Assembly (NCBI RefSeq): GCF_043555875.1
Contig: NZ_JBIGHW010000006.1
Span: 261,712 to 325,711, forward strand
Reading direction: 5' to 3'
DNA: 64,000 nt
From: Pelomonas margarita
GTDB taxonomy: Bacteria > Pseudomonadota > Gammaproteobacteria > Burkholderiales > Burkholderiaceae_C
Below, piece by piece: positions 17,149 through 24,728 of the stretch. The notes beneath the pieces were generated by a model. That model was not told where the DNA came from. It saw only the letters and a list, made by a program, of their open reading frames with translations, and ran no database searches. Every line of letters starts with the position of its first letter. The first letter of the stretch is position 1. Position numbers and translations under genes: made by a program.

Positions 17149-17639
17149 GGGAAGGCGATGACGTGGTTGGCGATGGCCTGGCCATCGAGCATGAACTGCG
17201 TCTGGCCGGCGACCCGCCCGCCCTCGCGGGCGTAGAAGCGCAGCGCGCCTTCGTTGCCCACCCAGACGCTGAGCCACAGGCCTTCGCCGCGCCAGGTGTT
17301 GCGGGCCTCCTGCAGCAACTGCGCGCCAAGCCCGCGACCGGTGCAGGGCGGCGCAACGTAGAGCCGCGTCAGCTCAACCTGCGCGTCGTTGGCCGCCGGC
17401 GCCGGTGCGCCGCGCAGCAGCTGGGCAAAGCCCTGCAGCGCCGCGCCGTCCTCCACCAGCCACAGCGCCTGCTGCGGGTCGGCGATGGCACGCTCGAAGG
17501 CCGCTGGCGTGAAGGACTCGGCCAGGTAGGGCAGGAAGCGCGGCTCGACGCCGCCTGTGGCATAGCTGTCCAGCCACACCCACTGCGCCAGCGCCGCGAG
17601 CTGCGGCGCGTCCTGCGCGCTGGCGCGGCGCAGCGTCAT
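17145..17639 (-). CDS. GNAT N-acetyltransferase
   Basis: A 164-residue GNAT protein. The acetyl-CoA site is LTRLYVAPPCTGRGLGAQLLQEA, followed by LWLSVWVGNEGALRFYAREGGRVAGQTQF, the standard beta5/alpha4 region. The substrate is unknown. It overlaps both neighbours (pdxJ upstream and acpS downstream) by 4-base ATGA junctions, so it must be translated with them. Confidence 0.88.
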   Translation of the reverse strand: MTLRRASAQDAPQLAALAQWVWLDSYATGGVEPRFLPYLAESFTPAAFERAIADPQQALWLVEDGAALQGFAQLLRGAPAPAANDAQVELTRLYVAPPCTGRGLGAQLLQEARNTWRGEGLWLSVWVGNEGALRFYAREGGRVAGQTQFMLDGQAIANHVIAFP

Positions 17640-18403
17640 GTGTAGGCGGTCGCGATGACGCGCTGGTAGGCCCGCACCGTCTCGGCATAGCCCAGCTCCA
17701 GCGCGTCGGCGATCAGCGCATGGCCGATGGACACCTCCTGCACACCCGGCACATGGCGCAGGAACAGGCTGAGGTTGTCGCGGTTCAGGTCATGGCCGGC
17801 GTTCAGCCCCAAGCCCACGCTCAGCGCGGCCTGCGCCGTGGCCGTGAAGTCGTCCAGCACGGCGGCCTGGCGCTCGGTGCCGAAGGCGCTGGCGAAGGTC
17901 TCGGTGTAGAGCTCGATGCGGTCCGCGCCCAGCTCGGCCACGGCGGCCATGGCGGCGGGGTGGGGATCCATGAAGAGGCTGACGCGCACGCCCAGGTCCT
18001 GGGCCTCCTGGATCAGCGGCTTCAGGCGCGCGGCATCCTGCGGCAGTGTCCAGCCGTGGTCGGAGGTGAACTGGTCTTCCGAGTCCGGAACGAAGGTGAC
18101 CTGGTGCGGGCGGTGCTGGCGCACGAAGTCCATCAGGTTCTGCGTCGGGTTGCCTTCGATGTTGAACTCGGCCTGCGGCCAGTCCTTGAGGAAGGCCGCC
18201 AGGTCGTCGACGTCACCCGCGCGGATGTGGCGCGCGTCGGGCCGCGGGTGCACAGTGATGCCCTGCGCGCCGGCCAGCAGGCAGTGCTCGGCGGCCCGCA
18301 GCACCGACGGGATGCCCAGGTGCCGGGTGTTGCGCAGCAGCGCGACCTTGTTGACGTTGACCGAGAGCGCGCAGCGAGCGCCAGCGTGGGCGAAGGGGTT
18401 CAT
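17636..18403 (-). CDS. pdxJ: Pyridoxine 5'-phosphate synthase PdxJ
   Basis: A 255-residue enzyme that condenses 1-deoxyxylulose 5-phosphate with 3-amino-1-hydroxyacetone phosphate to form pyridoxine 5'-phosphate in vitamin B6 synthesis. Typical blocks are LSVNVNKVALLRNTR, GAQGITVHPRPDARHI, EFNIEGNPT and GLGLNAGHDLNRDNL. The start codon sits only 5 bases beyond a 161-bp palindrome that fills the space after recO, so its translation may be affected by that structure. It overlaps the following GNAT gene by 4 bases. Confidence 0.95.
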   Translation of the reverse strand: MNPFAHAGARCALSVNVNKVALLRNTRHLGIPSVLRAAEHCLLAGAQGITVHPRPDARHIRAGDVDDLAAFLKDWPQAEFNIEGNPTQNLMDFVRQHRPHQVTFVPDSEDQFTSDHGWTLPQDAARLKPLIQEAQDLGVRVSLFMDPHPAAMAAVAELGADRIELYTETFASAFGTERQAAVLDDFTATAQAALSVGLGLNAGHDLNRDNLSLFLRHVPGVQEVSIGHALIADALELGYAETVRAYQRVIATAYT

Positions 18404-18408
18404 GGGTC

Positions 18409-18569
18409 AGAAGCTGTGAATGGACTCCGCGCGGCCGAGCAGACCGTCGCGGCGGCGCCAATCAAGGCGCGAAGCGGAGCCGTAGCGGGTGCTACGGCGA
18501 GCATTCGCAACGCCGAGTGGCGGCGTTGCGGCGGGATGAGCGGCCGTGTGGAGTTCGTTCACAGCTTCT
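18409..18569. repeat. Long palindromic element, copy A (recO/pdxJ junction)
   Basis: A 161-base near-perfect inverted repeat. The outer arms are AGAAGCTGTGAA (18409-18420) and its exact complement (18558-18569). The centre is GCCGTAGC-GGGT-GCTACGGC (18479-18498). Most of the roughly 78-base arms can pair, with scattered mismatches. One outer end touches the recO stop codon; the other lies 5 bases before the pdxJ ATG. The inner half shares the core GAGCATTYGCAACG and the centre pattern with copy B at 33726-33898. Confidence 0.85.
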
Positions 18570-19324
18570 CAAGCATCGAGCAGTTGTTGCACGTCGACCA
18601 TCAGCGCGCGCGTGCGCAGCGGCTGGTGGCCCAGATGGTAGTGGAGCAGCCCGCGCAGCGTCGTCTTCAAGCCTTGCGGCTCGGCCGTGCAAGCCGCCTG
18701 GCGCAGCGCGGCCATGCTGCCGTGCAGCAGCGCGGCCTGCAGCTGGATCAGCAGCGCACCGGGCAGCCCGGCCTCGCCGCTGGGCGGGATGACGCCGGAC
18801 TCCGGCGACAGCAGGTAGCGGCGCGCGGGGTCGACCGCAGCCTGCGTGGGCGTGACGACGCTCAAGTCGGGCAGCAGGCCCAACTCCGACAGCAGCTTGA
18901 GCTCGAAGGCCCGCAGCACCTCGTCGCCCGCGGACAGATGCGCCAGCGTGTCGGCGTAGGCGTCGAACAGCGGCGCATGCGGGTCGTGGCGGGCGAGCAG
19001 CTTCAGCAGCAGTTCGTTCAGGTAGTAGCCCGAGAACAGCGCGGCGCCGGCCGGCAACGTCGCCCCGCCCCCCCATTCGGCGGTGCGCAGCGTCTGCACC
19101 TCGCCGCCCTCGGCCTTGGCGGGCTTGGACAGGCTCACCGAGATGCGCTGCAGCGGCAGCAGCACCGCGCGCAACTGCGAGTACGGGCGCTTGGCGCCCT
19201 TGGCCGCCACGGCCACGCGGCCAGAGTCGCGCGTGAACAGATCCAGGATGAGGCTGGTCTCGCTCCAGTCGTGCTGGTGCAGCACGTAGGCCGGCTGGAC
19301 CGCCGGAGGGCGCGTCAGCCGCAT
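18569..19324 (-). CDS. recO: DNA repair protein RecO
   Basis: A 251-residue recombination mediator that helps load RecA on SSB-coated single strands in the RecFOR pathway. The N-terminal OB fold reads QPAYVLHQHDWSETSLILDLFTRDSGRVAVAAKGAKRP, closely matching the family. The C-terminal half is helical, and no zinc-binding cysteine cluster is visible, as is common in proteobacterial RecO. It lies 3 bases after era, so the two genes are probably co-transcribed. The stop codon abuts the long palindrome. Confidence 0.93.
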   Translation of the reverse strand: MRLTRPPAVQPAYVLHQHDWSETSLILDLFTRDSGRVAVAAKGAKRPYSQLRAVLLPLQRISVSLSKPAKAEGGEVQTLRTAEWGGGATLPAGAALFSGYYLNELLLKLLARHDPHAPLFDAYADTLAHLSAGDEVLRAFELKLLSELGLLPDLSVVTPTQAAVDPARRYLLSPESGVIPPSGEAGLPGALLIQLQAALLHGSMAALRQAACTAEPQGLKTTLRGLLHYHLGHQPLRTRALMVDVQQLLDA

Positions 19325-19327
19325 CCG

Positions 19328-20248
19328 TTACTCGTAGCCGTACGAGCGCAGATGCTCTTCCGTGTCCGCCCAGCCCGAGCGCACCTTGACCCACAGCTCC
19401 AGGAACACGCGGCCGTCCATCAGGTGCTCCAGCTCCTGGCGCGACTCCGAGCCGATGCGCTTCAGGCGCTCGCCGCCCTGGCCGATGATCATGCCCTTGT
19501 GCGCATCGCGCTCGACGACAATGCTGGCGCTGATGCGGCGCAGCTCGCCCTCCTCTTCCCACTTGTCGATGACGACGGTGGAGGTATAGGGCAGCTCATC
19601 GCCGGTCAAGCGGAACAGCTTCTCGCGGATGATCTCGCTGGCCAGGAACTTCTCGCTGCGGTCGGTCAGCGCTTCGCCGTCGTAGAACCAGCCCTGCTCC
19701 GGCAGATACGGCTTGAGGATCTTGAACAGGCGCGTGACATCGGCCTCCTTCTTGGCCGACAGCGGCACGAACTCGGCAAAGTTGCGGCGCTCCTGCATGC
19801 CCTTGAGCCACGGCGCCAGCTCGGCGCGGCGGTGCACGGCATCCAGCTTGTTGGCGATCAGCACGACCGGCTTGTCCTCGGGCAGCAGGCCCAGCACTTT
19901 GGCGTCATCCAGGCCGAAGCGGCCGGCCTCGACGACGAACAGCACCAGGTCCACGTCGGCCAGCACGCCATGCACCGTGCGGTTCAGCGTGCGGTTCAGC
20001 GCGGCGTTGTGCTTGGTCTGGAAGCCCGGCGTGTCGACGAACACGAACTGGGCTTCGTCCACCGTGCGCACGCCGGTGATGCGGTGGCGCGTCGTCTGCG
20101 CCTTGTCGGACGTGATGCTGACCTTCTGGCCGACCAGCGCGTTCAGCAGCGTGGACTTGCCCACGTTGGGGCGGCCAACGATGGCGATGAGGCCAGAACG
20201 TTGAGCCGGCTGCGGGGTCAGGGATTCGGGCTTGGGCTCTTGGGTCAT
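19328..20248 (-). CDS. era: GTPase Era
   Basis: A 306-residue GTPase that binds the 3' end of 16S rRNA and helps 30S assembly. G motifs are GRPNVGKSTLLN (G1), the TTRH switch (G2), DTPGF (G3) and NKLD (G4). A C-terminal KH domain contains GMIIGQGGERLKRIG. The ATG at 20248 overlaps the rnc stop by 4 bases. The rnc-era-recO order is conserved across proteobacteria. Confidence 0.97.
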   Translation of the reverse strand: MTQEPKPESLTPQPAQRSGLIAIVGRPNVGKSTLLNALVGQKVSITSDKAQTTRHRITGVRTVDEAQFVFVDTPGFQTKHNAALNRTLNRTVHGVLADVDLVLFVVEAGRFGLDDAKVLGLLPEDKPVVLIANKLDAVHRRAELAPWLKGMQERRNFAEFVPLSAKKEADVTRLFKILKPYLPEQGWFYDGEALTDRSEKFLASEIIREKLFRLTGDELPYTSTVVIDKWEEEGELRRISASIVVERDAHKGMIIGQGGERLKRIGSESRQELEHLMDGRVFLELWVKVRSGWADTEEHLRSYGYE

Positions 20249-20937
20249 GTTCGGCCTCGTTCGGCGGTCAATCGGTCCAGCAGGCGGCGGGCGGCCTCCT
20301 GCTCGGCGGCGCGGCGCGAGCGGCCCTCGCCCAGTTCGGCCACGTCCAGCGCCGGCACCGCGCACTCGACCTCGAAGGTCTGCGCATGGGCCTGGCCGCG
20401 GGTGGCCACGATGCGGTAAGCCGGCACGGCGATGCGGCGGGCTTGCAGCCATTCCTGCAGCGCGGTCTTGGCGTCCTTGCCGAAGTCGCCGGCACTGGCG
20501 GCTGTGGCGATGGTGTCGCCCAGCAGGCGGCGCACGACGGCCAACGCGGCGTCGTAGCCGGCGTCCATGTAGGCCGCGCCGAGCACGGCTTCCACCGCAT
20601 CGGCCAGGATGGACGGCCGCTGCGCGCCGCCGCCACGCGCCTCGCCGTCGGACATCTTCAGCACCGCCGGAAGGCCCAGCGCCAGGCCCAGCTTGTGCAG
20701 GCTGTCCTCGCGCACCAGGTGGGCGCGCACGCGCGTCAGGTCGCCCTCATCGGAGCCGGCGTAGCGCTCGTACAGCAGGCTGGACACGGCCAGGCTGAGC
20801 ACCGCGTCGCCGAGGAACTCCAGGCGTTCGTTGTGGTCCGCGCCGTAGCTGCGGTGCGTCAGGGCCCGCGCCAGCAGTTCCGGGCGCTGGAAGCGGTGGC
20901 CCAGGCGGCGTTCAAGGGCATCGAGCGCGGCGTTCAT
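20245..20937 (-). CDS. rnc: Ribonuclease III
   Basis: A 230-residue double-strand RNA endonuclease. The catalytic signature NERLEFLGDAVLSL is near residue 40, with a second acidic cluster in SILADAVEAVLGAAYMDAGYD. A dsRNA-binding domain occupies about residues 155-225 (DAKTALQEWLQARRIAVPAYRI... RRAAEQEAARRLL). The start at 20937 gives MNAALDALERRLGHRF, the usual N-terminus; the longer open frame upstream is not supported. It follows the DUF4845 gene by 25 bases. Confidence 0.97.
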   Translation of the reverse strand: MNAALDALERRLGHRFQRPELLARALTHRSYGADHNERLEFLGDAVLSLAVSSLLYERYAGSDEGDLTRVRAHLVREDSLHKLGLALGLPAVLKMSDGEARGGGAQRPSILADAVEAVLGAAYMDAGYDAALAVVRRLLGDTIATAASAGDFGKDAKTALQEWLQARRIAVPAYRIVATRGQAHAQTFEVECAVPALDVAELGEGRSRRAAEQEAARRLLDRLTAERGRT

Positions 20938-20962
20938 GGTCGGGGCGCCGGCAGTAGCAGGG

Positions 20963-21361
20963 TCAACGCGATGAACCTCGGTACTTGATGACAAGGTAGA
21001 CCGGGCCGAAGAGGTCGATCTCCTTGTCCCAGCCGAACTCGATGACGACCTTGTCGTTGCCATCCTTGCTGATGACGAGGTCCGAGCTCTTGATGCTCTG
21101 GATGGAGTACTCGGTGACGGTGGCGCGGTCGAACTCGGCGCGCGCGGCCGGCACCGTCGCCGGGTTGCCCGCTGCGATGCGGTTGACCACGCTCTTGACG
21201 GTGTAGTACTCCAGCACCGTCGGGAAGACCTTCATGGCCACCACCGCCAGCATGGCGATCACGGCACCCCAGAACAGCAGGCCGATCAGGGTCAATCCCC
21301 GCTGACGGCCACGAGGCGAAACAGCGGAGGAGCGCAAGGGCGAACGACGGCAGCGGGTCAT
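20963..21361 (-). CDS. DUF4845 membrane protein
   Basis: A 132-residue protein of unknown function, regularly found between lepB and rnc in beta- and gammaproteobacteria. An Arg-rich N-terminus is followed by RGLTLIGLLFWGAVIAMLAVVAMKVFPTVLEYYTV, a type-IV-pilin-like N-terminal hydrophobic helix. The rest is a small soluble domain, probably periplasmic. It lies 7 bases after lepB. Confidence 0.88.
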   Translation of the reverse strand: MTRCRRSPLRSSAVSPRGRQRGLTLIGLLFWGAVIAMLAVVAMKVFPTVLEYYTVKSVVNRIAAGNPATVPAARAEFDRATVTEYSIQSIKSSDLVISKDGNDKVVIEFGWDKEIDLFGPVYLVIKYRGSSR

Positions 21362-21368
21362 CTGGGCA

Positions 21369-22394
21369 TCAATCGAAGAAGGTACCGACGCGCTTGAGGT
21401 TACCGAAATTCATCCATACCAAGAAGGCCCTGCCGACGATGTTCTCGTCGGGCACGAACCCCCAGAAGCGCGAGTCCCGCGAGTTGTCGCGGTTGTCACC
21501 CAGCATGAAGTAGTGGCCGGCGGGCACCTTGCAGGTCACGCCCTCGATGGTGTAGCGGCAGTTGTCCTGGAAGGGGAACGGGCCGTCGACGCGGTCGGGG
21601 CGGAACATGCGCGGCGCGCCGGGCTCGACGAGGATCTGGTGCTCGCGCTCGCCCAGCTTCTCGAGGAAGCGCTGGCGGTACACGCGGGCATCATCGTCGT
21701 AGAAGTTGCCCTGAGCCTGCAGTGGCACCGGCTTGCCGTTGATGTAGAGCTTCTGGTTGAGGTAGCTCACCTCGTCGCCGGGGACGGCCGCCACGCGCTT
21801 GATGAAGTCGGTGCTGGTGTCCTCGGGGTAGCGGAACACCATCACGTCGCCGCGCTTGACGTCGTTGTTGGCGATGATCTTCTTGTTGATCACCGGCAGC
21901 CGCACGCCGTAGTGGAACTTGTTGACGAGGATGAGGTCACCCACCAGCAGCGTGGGCACCATGGAGCCGGACGGGATCTTGAACGGCTCGAACAGGAAGG
22001 AGCGCAGCAGGAACACGACCAGGATCACCGGGAACAAACCGGCAGTCCAGTCCAGCCACCAGGGCTGCTGCAGCAACTGCTGGCGAGCCGGCTCGATGTC
22101 GCCGTCCACGCGGTTGATGCCCTGCGCAGCCAGCGCTTCGCGGCGCTTGGCGTCGTCGTCAGCCAGGCGCTGCGCTGCCGCGCGGCGGGCCGGGGCGAAG
22201 TGGAAACGCTCGGCCAGCCAGTACAGCATGGTGACGAAAGTCAGCACGAACAGCAGCAGCGCGAAGTTGCCACTCCAGCGGCCGACGTACCAGCCGCCGA
22301 GGTAGGCCACCAGGGCCGCGTACAAAACACCGGTCAGTGCGCTCATCAGGGACGTGTTCAAGGCGGGGATTCGTGCAGTGGAGGGGTCAGTCAT
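21369..22394 (-). CDS. lepB: Signal peptidase I
   Basis: A 341-residue membrane protease that removes signal peptides from exported proteins. Two N-terminal membrane segments precede the third near SFLFEPFKIPSGSM, where the serine is the nucleophile. The lysine base is in DFIKRVAAVPGD, and the box E motif is GDNRDNSRDSRFWGFVP. The insert between boxes gives a protein slightly longer than E. coli LepB (324). It overlaps the lepA 3' end by 8 bases. Confidence 0.96.
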   Translation of the reverse strand: MTDPSTARIPALNTSLMSALTGVLYAALVAYLGGWYVGRWSGNFALLLFVLTFVTMLYWLAERFHFAPARRAAAQRLADDDAKRREALAAQGINRVDGDIEPARQQLLQQPWWLDWTAGLFPVILVVFLLRSFLFEPFKIPSGSMVPTLLVGDLILVNKFHYGVRLPVINKKIIANNDVKRGDVMVFRYPEDTSTDFIKRVAAVPGDEVSYLNQKLYINGKPVPLQAQGNFYDDDARVYRQRFLEKLGEREHQILVEPGAPRMFRPDRVDGPFPFQDNCRYTIEGVTCKVPAGHYFMLGDNRDNSRDSRFWGFVPDENIVGRAFLVWMNFGNLKRVGTFFD

Positions 22395-24195
22395 CGACCT
22401 GCAGGATGGCGAGGAAGGCCTCTTGGGGCACCTCGACCGAGCCGATCTGCTTCATGCGCTTCTTGCCGGCCTTTTGCTTTTCCAGCAGCTTGCGCTTGCG
22501 GGTGATGTCGCCGCCGTAGCATTTTGCCAGCACGTTCTTGCGCAGCGCCTTGATGTTCTCGCGGGCGATGATGTTGGCGCCAATGGCGGCCTGGATGGCC
22601 ACGTCGTACATCTGGCGCGGGATCTGCTCGCGCATCTTGGCGGCAACGCCGCGGCCGCGGTACTGGCTCTGGCTGCGGTGCACGATCATCGACAGCGGAT
22701 CGACCTTGTCGCCGTTGATCAGGATGTCGACCTTGACGACGTCGGCGGCGCGGTACTCCTTGAACTCGTAGTCCATGGATGCATAGCCGCGCGAGACGCT
22801 CTTCAGCTTGTCGAAGAAGTCCAGCACGATCTCGGCCAGCGGGATCTCGTAGGTCAGCATGACCTGCTTGCCGTGGTAGGCCATGTTCAGCTGCACGCCG
22901 CGCTTCTGGTTGGCCAGCGTCATGACGACGCCGACGTAGTCCTGCGGCATGTACAGGTGCACCGTCACGATGGGCTCGCGGATTTCCTTCATCGCGCCGA
23001 TCTCGGGCATCTTGGACGGGTTCTCGACCTGGATGACCTCGCCGGTGTTCAGCTCCACCTCATAGATGACGCTGGGCGCCGTCGTCACGAGATCCTGGTC
23101 GAACTCGCGCTCAAGACGCTCCTGCACGATCTCCATGTGCAGCAGGCCCAGGAAGCCGCAGCGGAAACCGAAGCCCAGCGCCTGGCTCACTTCGGGCTCG
23201 TAGCGCAGCGACGAGTCGTTCAGGCTCAGCTTCTCCAGCGCGTCGCGCAACTGGTCGTATTCGCTCGCCTCGGTCGGGTAGAGCCCCGCGAACACCTGCG
23301 GCTGGATCTCCTTGAAGCCGGGCAGCGCCTCGGTCGCCGGACCCTGGTTGTTCGGCAGCTTCTTTTCCAGCGTGACGGTGTCGCCGACCTTGGCCGCGGC
23401 GAGTTCCTTGATGCCGCAGATGATGAAGCCCACCTCGCCGGCCTTCAGCACGTCGCGGTTCTCGCTCTTCGGCGTGAACACACCCAGGTGATCGATGGGG
23501 TAGACCGAGTCGGTCGCCATCATGCGGATGCGCTCGTTCTTGCGCAGTTCGCCGTCCACCATGCGCACCAGCATGACGACGCCGACGTAGTTGTCGAACC
23601 AGGCGTCGATGATCATGGCCCGTGGCGGCGCTTCCGGGTTGCCGCGCGGCGGCGGCATGCGGGCGATGACGGCCTCGATGATCTCGTCGATGCCCATGCC
23701 GGTCTTGGCCGAGCAGGGGATCGCGTCGTCAGCATCGATGCCGATGACGTCCTCGATCTCGGCCTTGGCGTTGTCGGGGTCGGCGGACGGCAGGTCCATC
23801 TTGTTCAACACCGGTACGACCTCGACGCCCAGGTCCAGCGCCGTGTAGCAGTTGGCCACCGTCTGCGCCTCGACACCCTGCGACGCGTCGACGACGAGCA
23901 GCGCGCCCTCGCAGGCCGACAGCGAGCGGCTGACTTCGTACGAGAAGTCCACATGCCCCGGCGTGTCGATGAGGTTCAGGTTGTAGACCTGGCCATCCTG
24001 GGCCTTGTACTGAAGCGCCGCGGTCTGCGCCTTGATCGTGATGCCGCGCTCGCGCTCCAGGTCCATGGAGTCCAGCACCTGCGCTTCCATCTCGCGATCC
24101 GACAGGCCTCCGCAGCGCTGGATGATCCGGTCGGCCAGCGTGCTCTTGCCGTGGTCGATGTGGGCAATGATGGAGAAGTTGCGGATGTGGTTCAT
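22387..24195 (-). CDS. lepA: Elongation factor 4 (LepA)
   Basis: A 602-residue translational GTPase that acts on stalled or mistranslocated ribosomes. It has NFSIIAHIDHGKSTLAD (G1), DTPGHVDF (G3) and NKMD (G4). EF-G-like domains follow, and the LepA-specific C-terminal domain ends with KAGKKRMKQIGSVEVPQEAF. Full family length. The 533-base leader upstream is unusually rich in signals. Confidence 0.97.
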   Translation of the reverse strand: MNHIRNFSIIAHIDHGKSTLADRIIQRCGGLSDREMEAQVLDSMDLERERGITIKAQTAALQYKAQDGQVYNLNLIDTPGHVDFSYEVSRSLSACEGALLVVDASQGVEAQTVANCYTALDLGVEVVPVLNKMDLPSADPDNAKAEIEDVIGIDADDAIPCSAKTGMGIDEIIEAVIARMPPPRGNPEAPPRAMIIDAWFDNYVGVVMLVRMVDGELRKNERIRMMATDSVYPIDHLGVFTPKSENRDVLKAGEVGFIICGIKELAAAKVGDTVTLEKKLPNNQGPATEALPGFKEIQPQVFAGLYPTEASEYDQLRDALEKLSLNDSSLRYEPEVSQALGFGFRCGFLGLLHMEIVQERLEREFDQDLVTTAPSVIYEVELNTGEVIQVENPSKMPEIGAMKEIREPIVTVHLYMPQDYVGVVMTLANQKRGVQLNMAYHGKQVMLTYEIPLAEIVLDFFDKLKSVSRGYASMDYEFKEYRAADVVKVDILINGDKVDPLSMIVHRSQSQYRGRGVAAKMREQIPRQMYDVAIQAAIGANIIARENIKALRKNVLAKCYGGDITRKRKLLEKQKAGKKRMKQIGSVEVPQEAFLAILQVDD

Positions 24196-24301
24196 GCGTT
24201 GGAACTGCGCTCGGCACTGACGACGCGGCGGCCATATCCGCTGCGTCCAGGGCTCACGACGCAGCCGCGCCGTGAGGGCCCATCAGGGCCGTGCCGAAGA
24301 T

Positions 24302-24335
24302 AAAAAAAAGGCACGTCGAAGAGGTGACGCGCCTT
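24302..24335 (-). terminator. Intrinsic terminator upstream of lepA
   Basis: Stem of 10 pairs (AAGGCGCGTC with GACGTGCCTT on the minus strand), 8-base loop and an unbroken run of T residues. It separates mucD-side transcription from lepA, so lepA needs either its own promoter in 24196-24301 or readthrough. Confidence 0.85.
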
Positions 24336-24368
24336 CCAACAAAAGGTATGGCAACTGCTTGTTGGGCT
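24302..24368 (-). ncRNA. Candidate small RNA or lepA leader attenuator
   Basis: On the minus strand a TACAAT hexamer (24372-24377) is followed by about 66 bases that fold as two hairpins. The first is CCAACAA/TTGTTGG (24336-24342 with 24359-24365). The second is a 10-bp stem (24308-24317 with 24326-24335, one G-U pair) with an 8-base loop, ending in eight T residues. This is the shape of a short Hfq-type small RNA with a Rho-independent end, or of an attenuator 107 bases upstream of lepA. The -35 region is weak. No known family was recognised. Confidence 0.45.
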
Positions 24369-24448
24369 TCCATTGTAGCCAAAAGGGTCGGCCGGGAAAC
24401 CGCACCAGCATTGGTTTTCCGGCCGTTGCGGGCTGCCAACATGGAATT

Positions 24449-24494
24449 TCATCCACAACTTATCCACAAGTTCTTGTGGATGGCCTGTGGATCA
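24449..24494. promoter_or_regulatory. Cluster of four DnaA-box-like 9-mers
   Basis: TCATCCACA (24449-24457) and the perfect consensus TTATCCACA (24460-24468) lie on the plus strand. TGTGGATGG (24475-24483) and TGTGGATCA (24486-24494) are the same box on the minus strand. Starts within each pair are 11 bases apart, one helical turn. The two pairs face each other around AAGTTCTT. Compared with TTATCCACA they score 8, 9, 7 and 8 of 9. The cluster is in the lepA/mucD gap, far from any dnaA gene. Confidence 0.6.
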
Positions 24495-24602
24495 AATCCT
24501 GCCGTTGCCGGCAGTCCACGATTGCATCGCCAGACAGCCCTATCGGGGGTGCGTCAGCGCCTGATTTTAACGGGCTGCGCGAACAATCCGCACCCGCGCC
24601 AG

Positions 24603-24624
24603 AAAGTTAGCCGGCGCCAACTTT
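24603..24624. promoter_or_regulatory. Imperfect palindrome, possible operator
   Basis: AAAGTT (24603-24608) and AACTTT (24619-24624) flank a GC-rich centre in the mucD/lepA gap. The spacing suits a dimeric regulator, but no known operator was recognised. Confidence 0.3.
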
Positions 24625-24677
24625 CACAAACGGTGGACAACCCCGGCGCCTGTCGGCCAAGCTCTTGTCGCATGGCG

Positions 24678-24728
24678 AAAAGCCCGCGCCGCCAGTACCG
24701 CCTTGCGGAGCCAGCGGCCGGGGCGGGC
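24678..24728 (-). terminator. Terminator after mucD/degP
   Basis: On the minus strand GCCCGC (24723-24728) pairs with GCGGGC (24682-24687) around a GC-rich, partly paired centre and is followed by TTTT (24678-24681). The stem begins directly after the stop codon. Confidence 0.7.

Noticed and set aside
18409..18569. CRISPR-like or tandem repeat at the recO/pdxJ junction
   Set aside because: There is a single inverted repeat with no spaced direct repeats, so it is a palindrome and not an array.
17720..20419. Plus-strand open frame of 899 codons opposite pdxJ, recO and era
   Set aside because: It is antisense to three conserved genes and runs through the palindrome. Composition is typical of a shadow frame.
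24449..24494. Chromosomal replication origin
   Set aside because: DnaA-like boxes are present, but there is no dnaA/dnaN neighbourhood and no clear AT-rich unwinding region. Reported only as a DnaA-box cluster.
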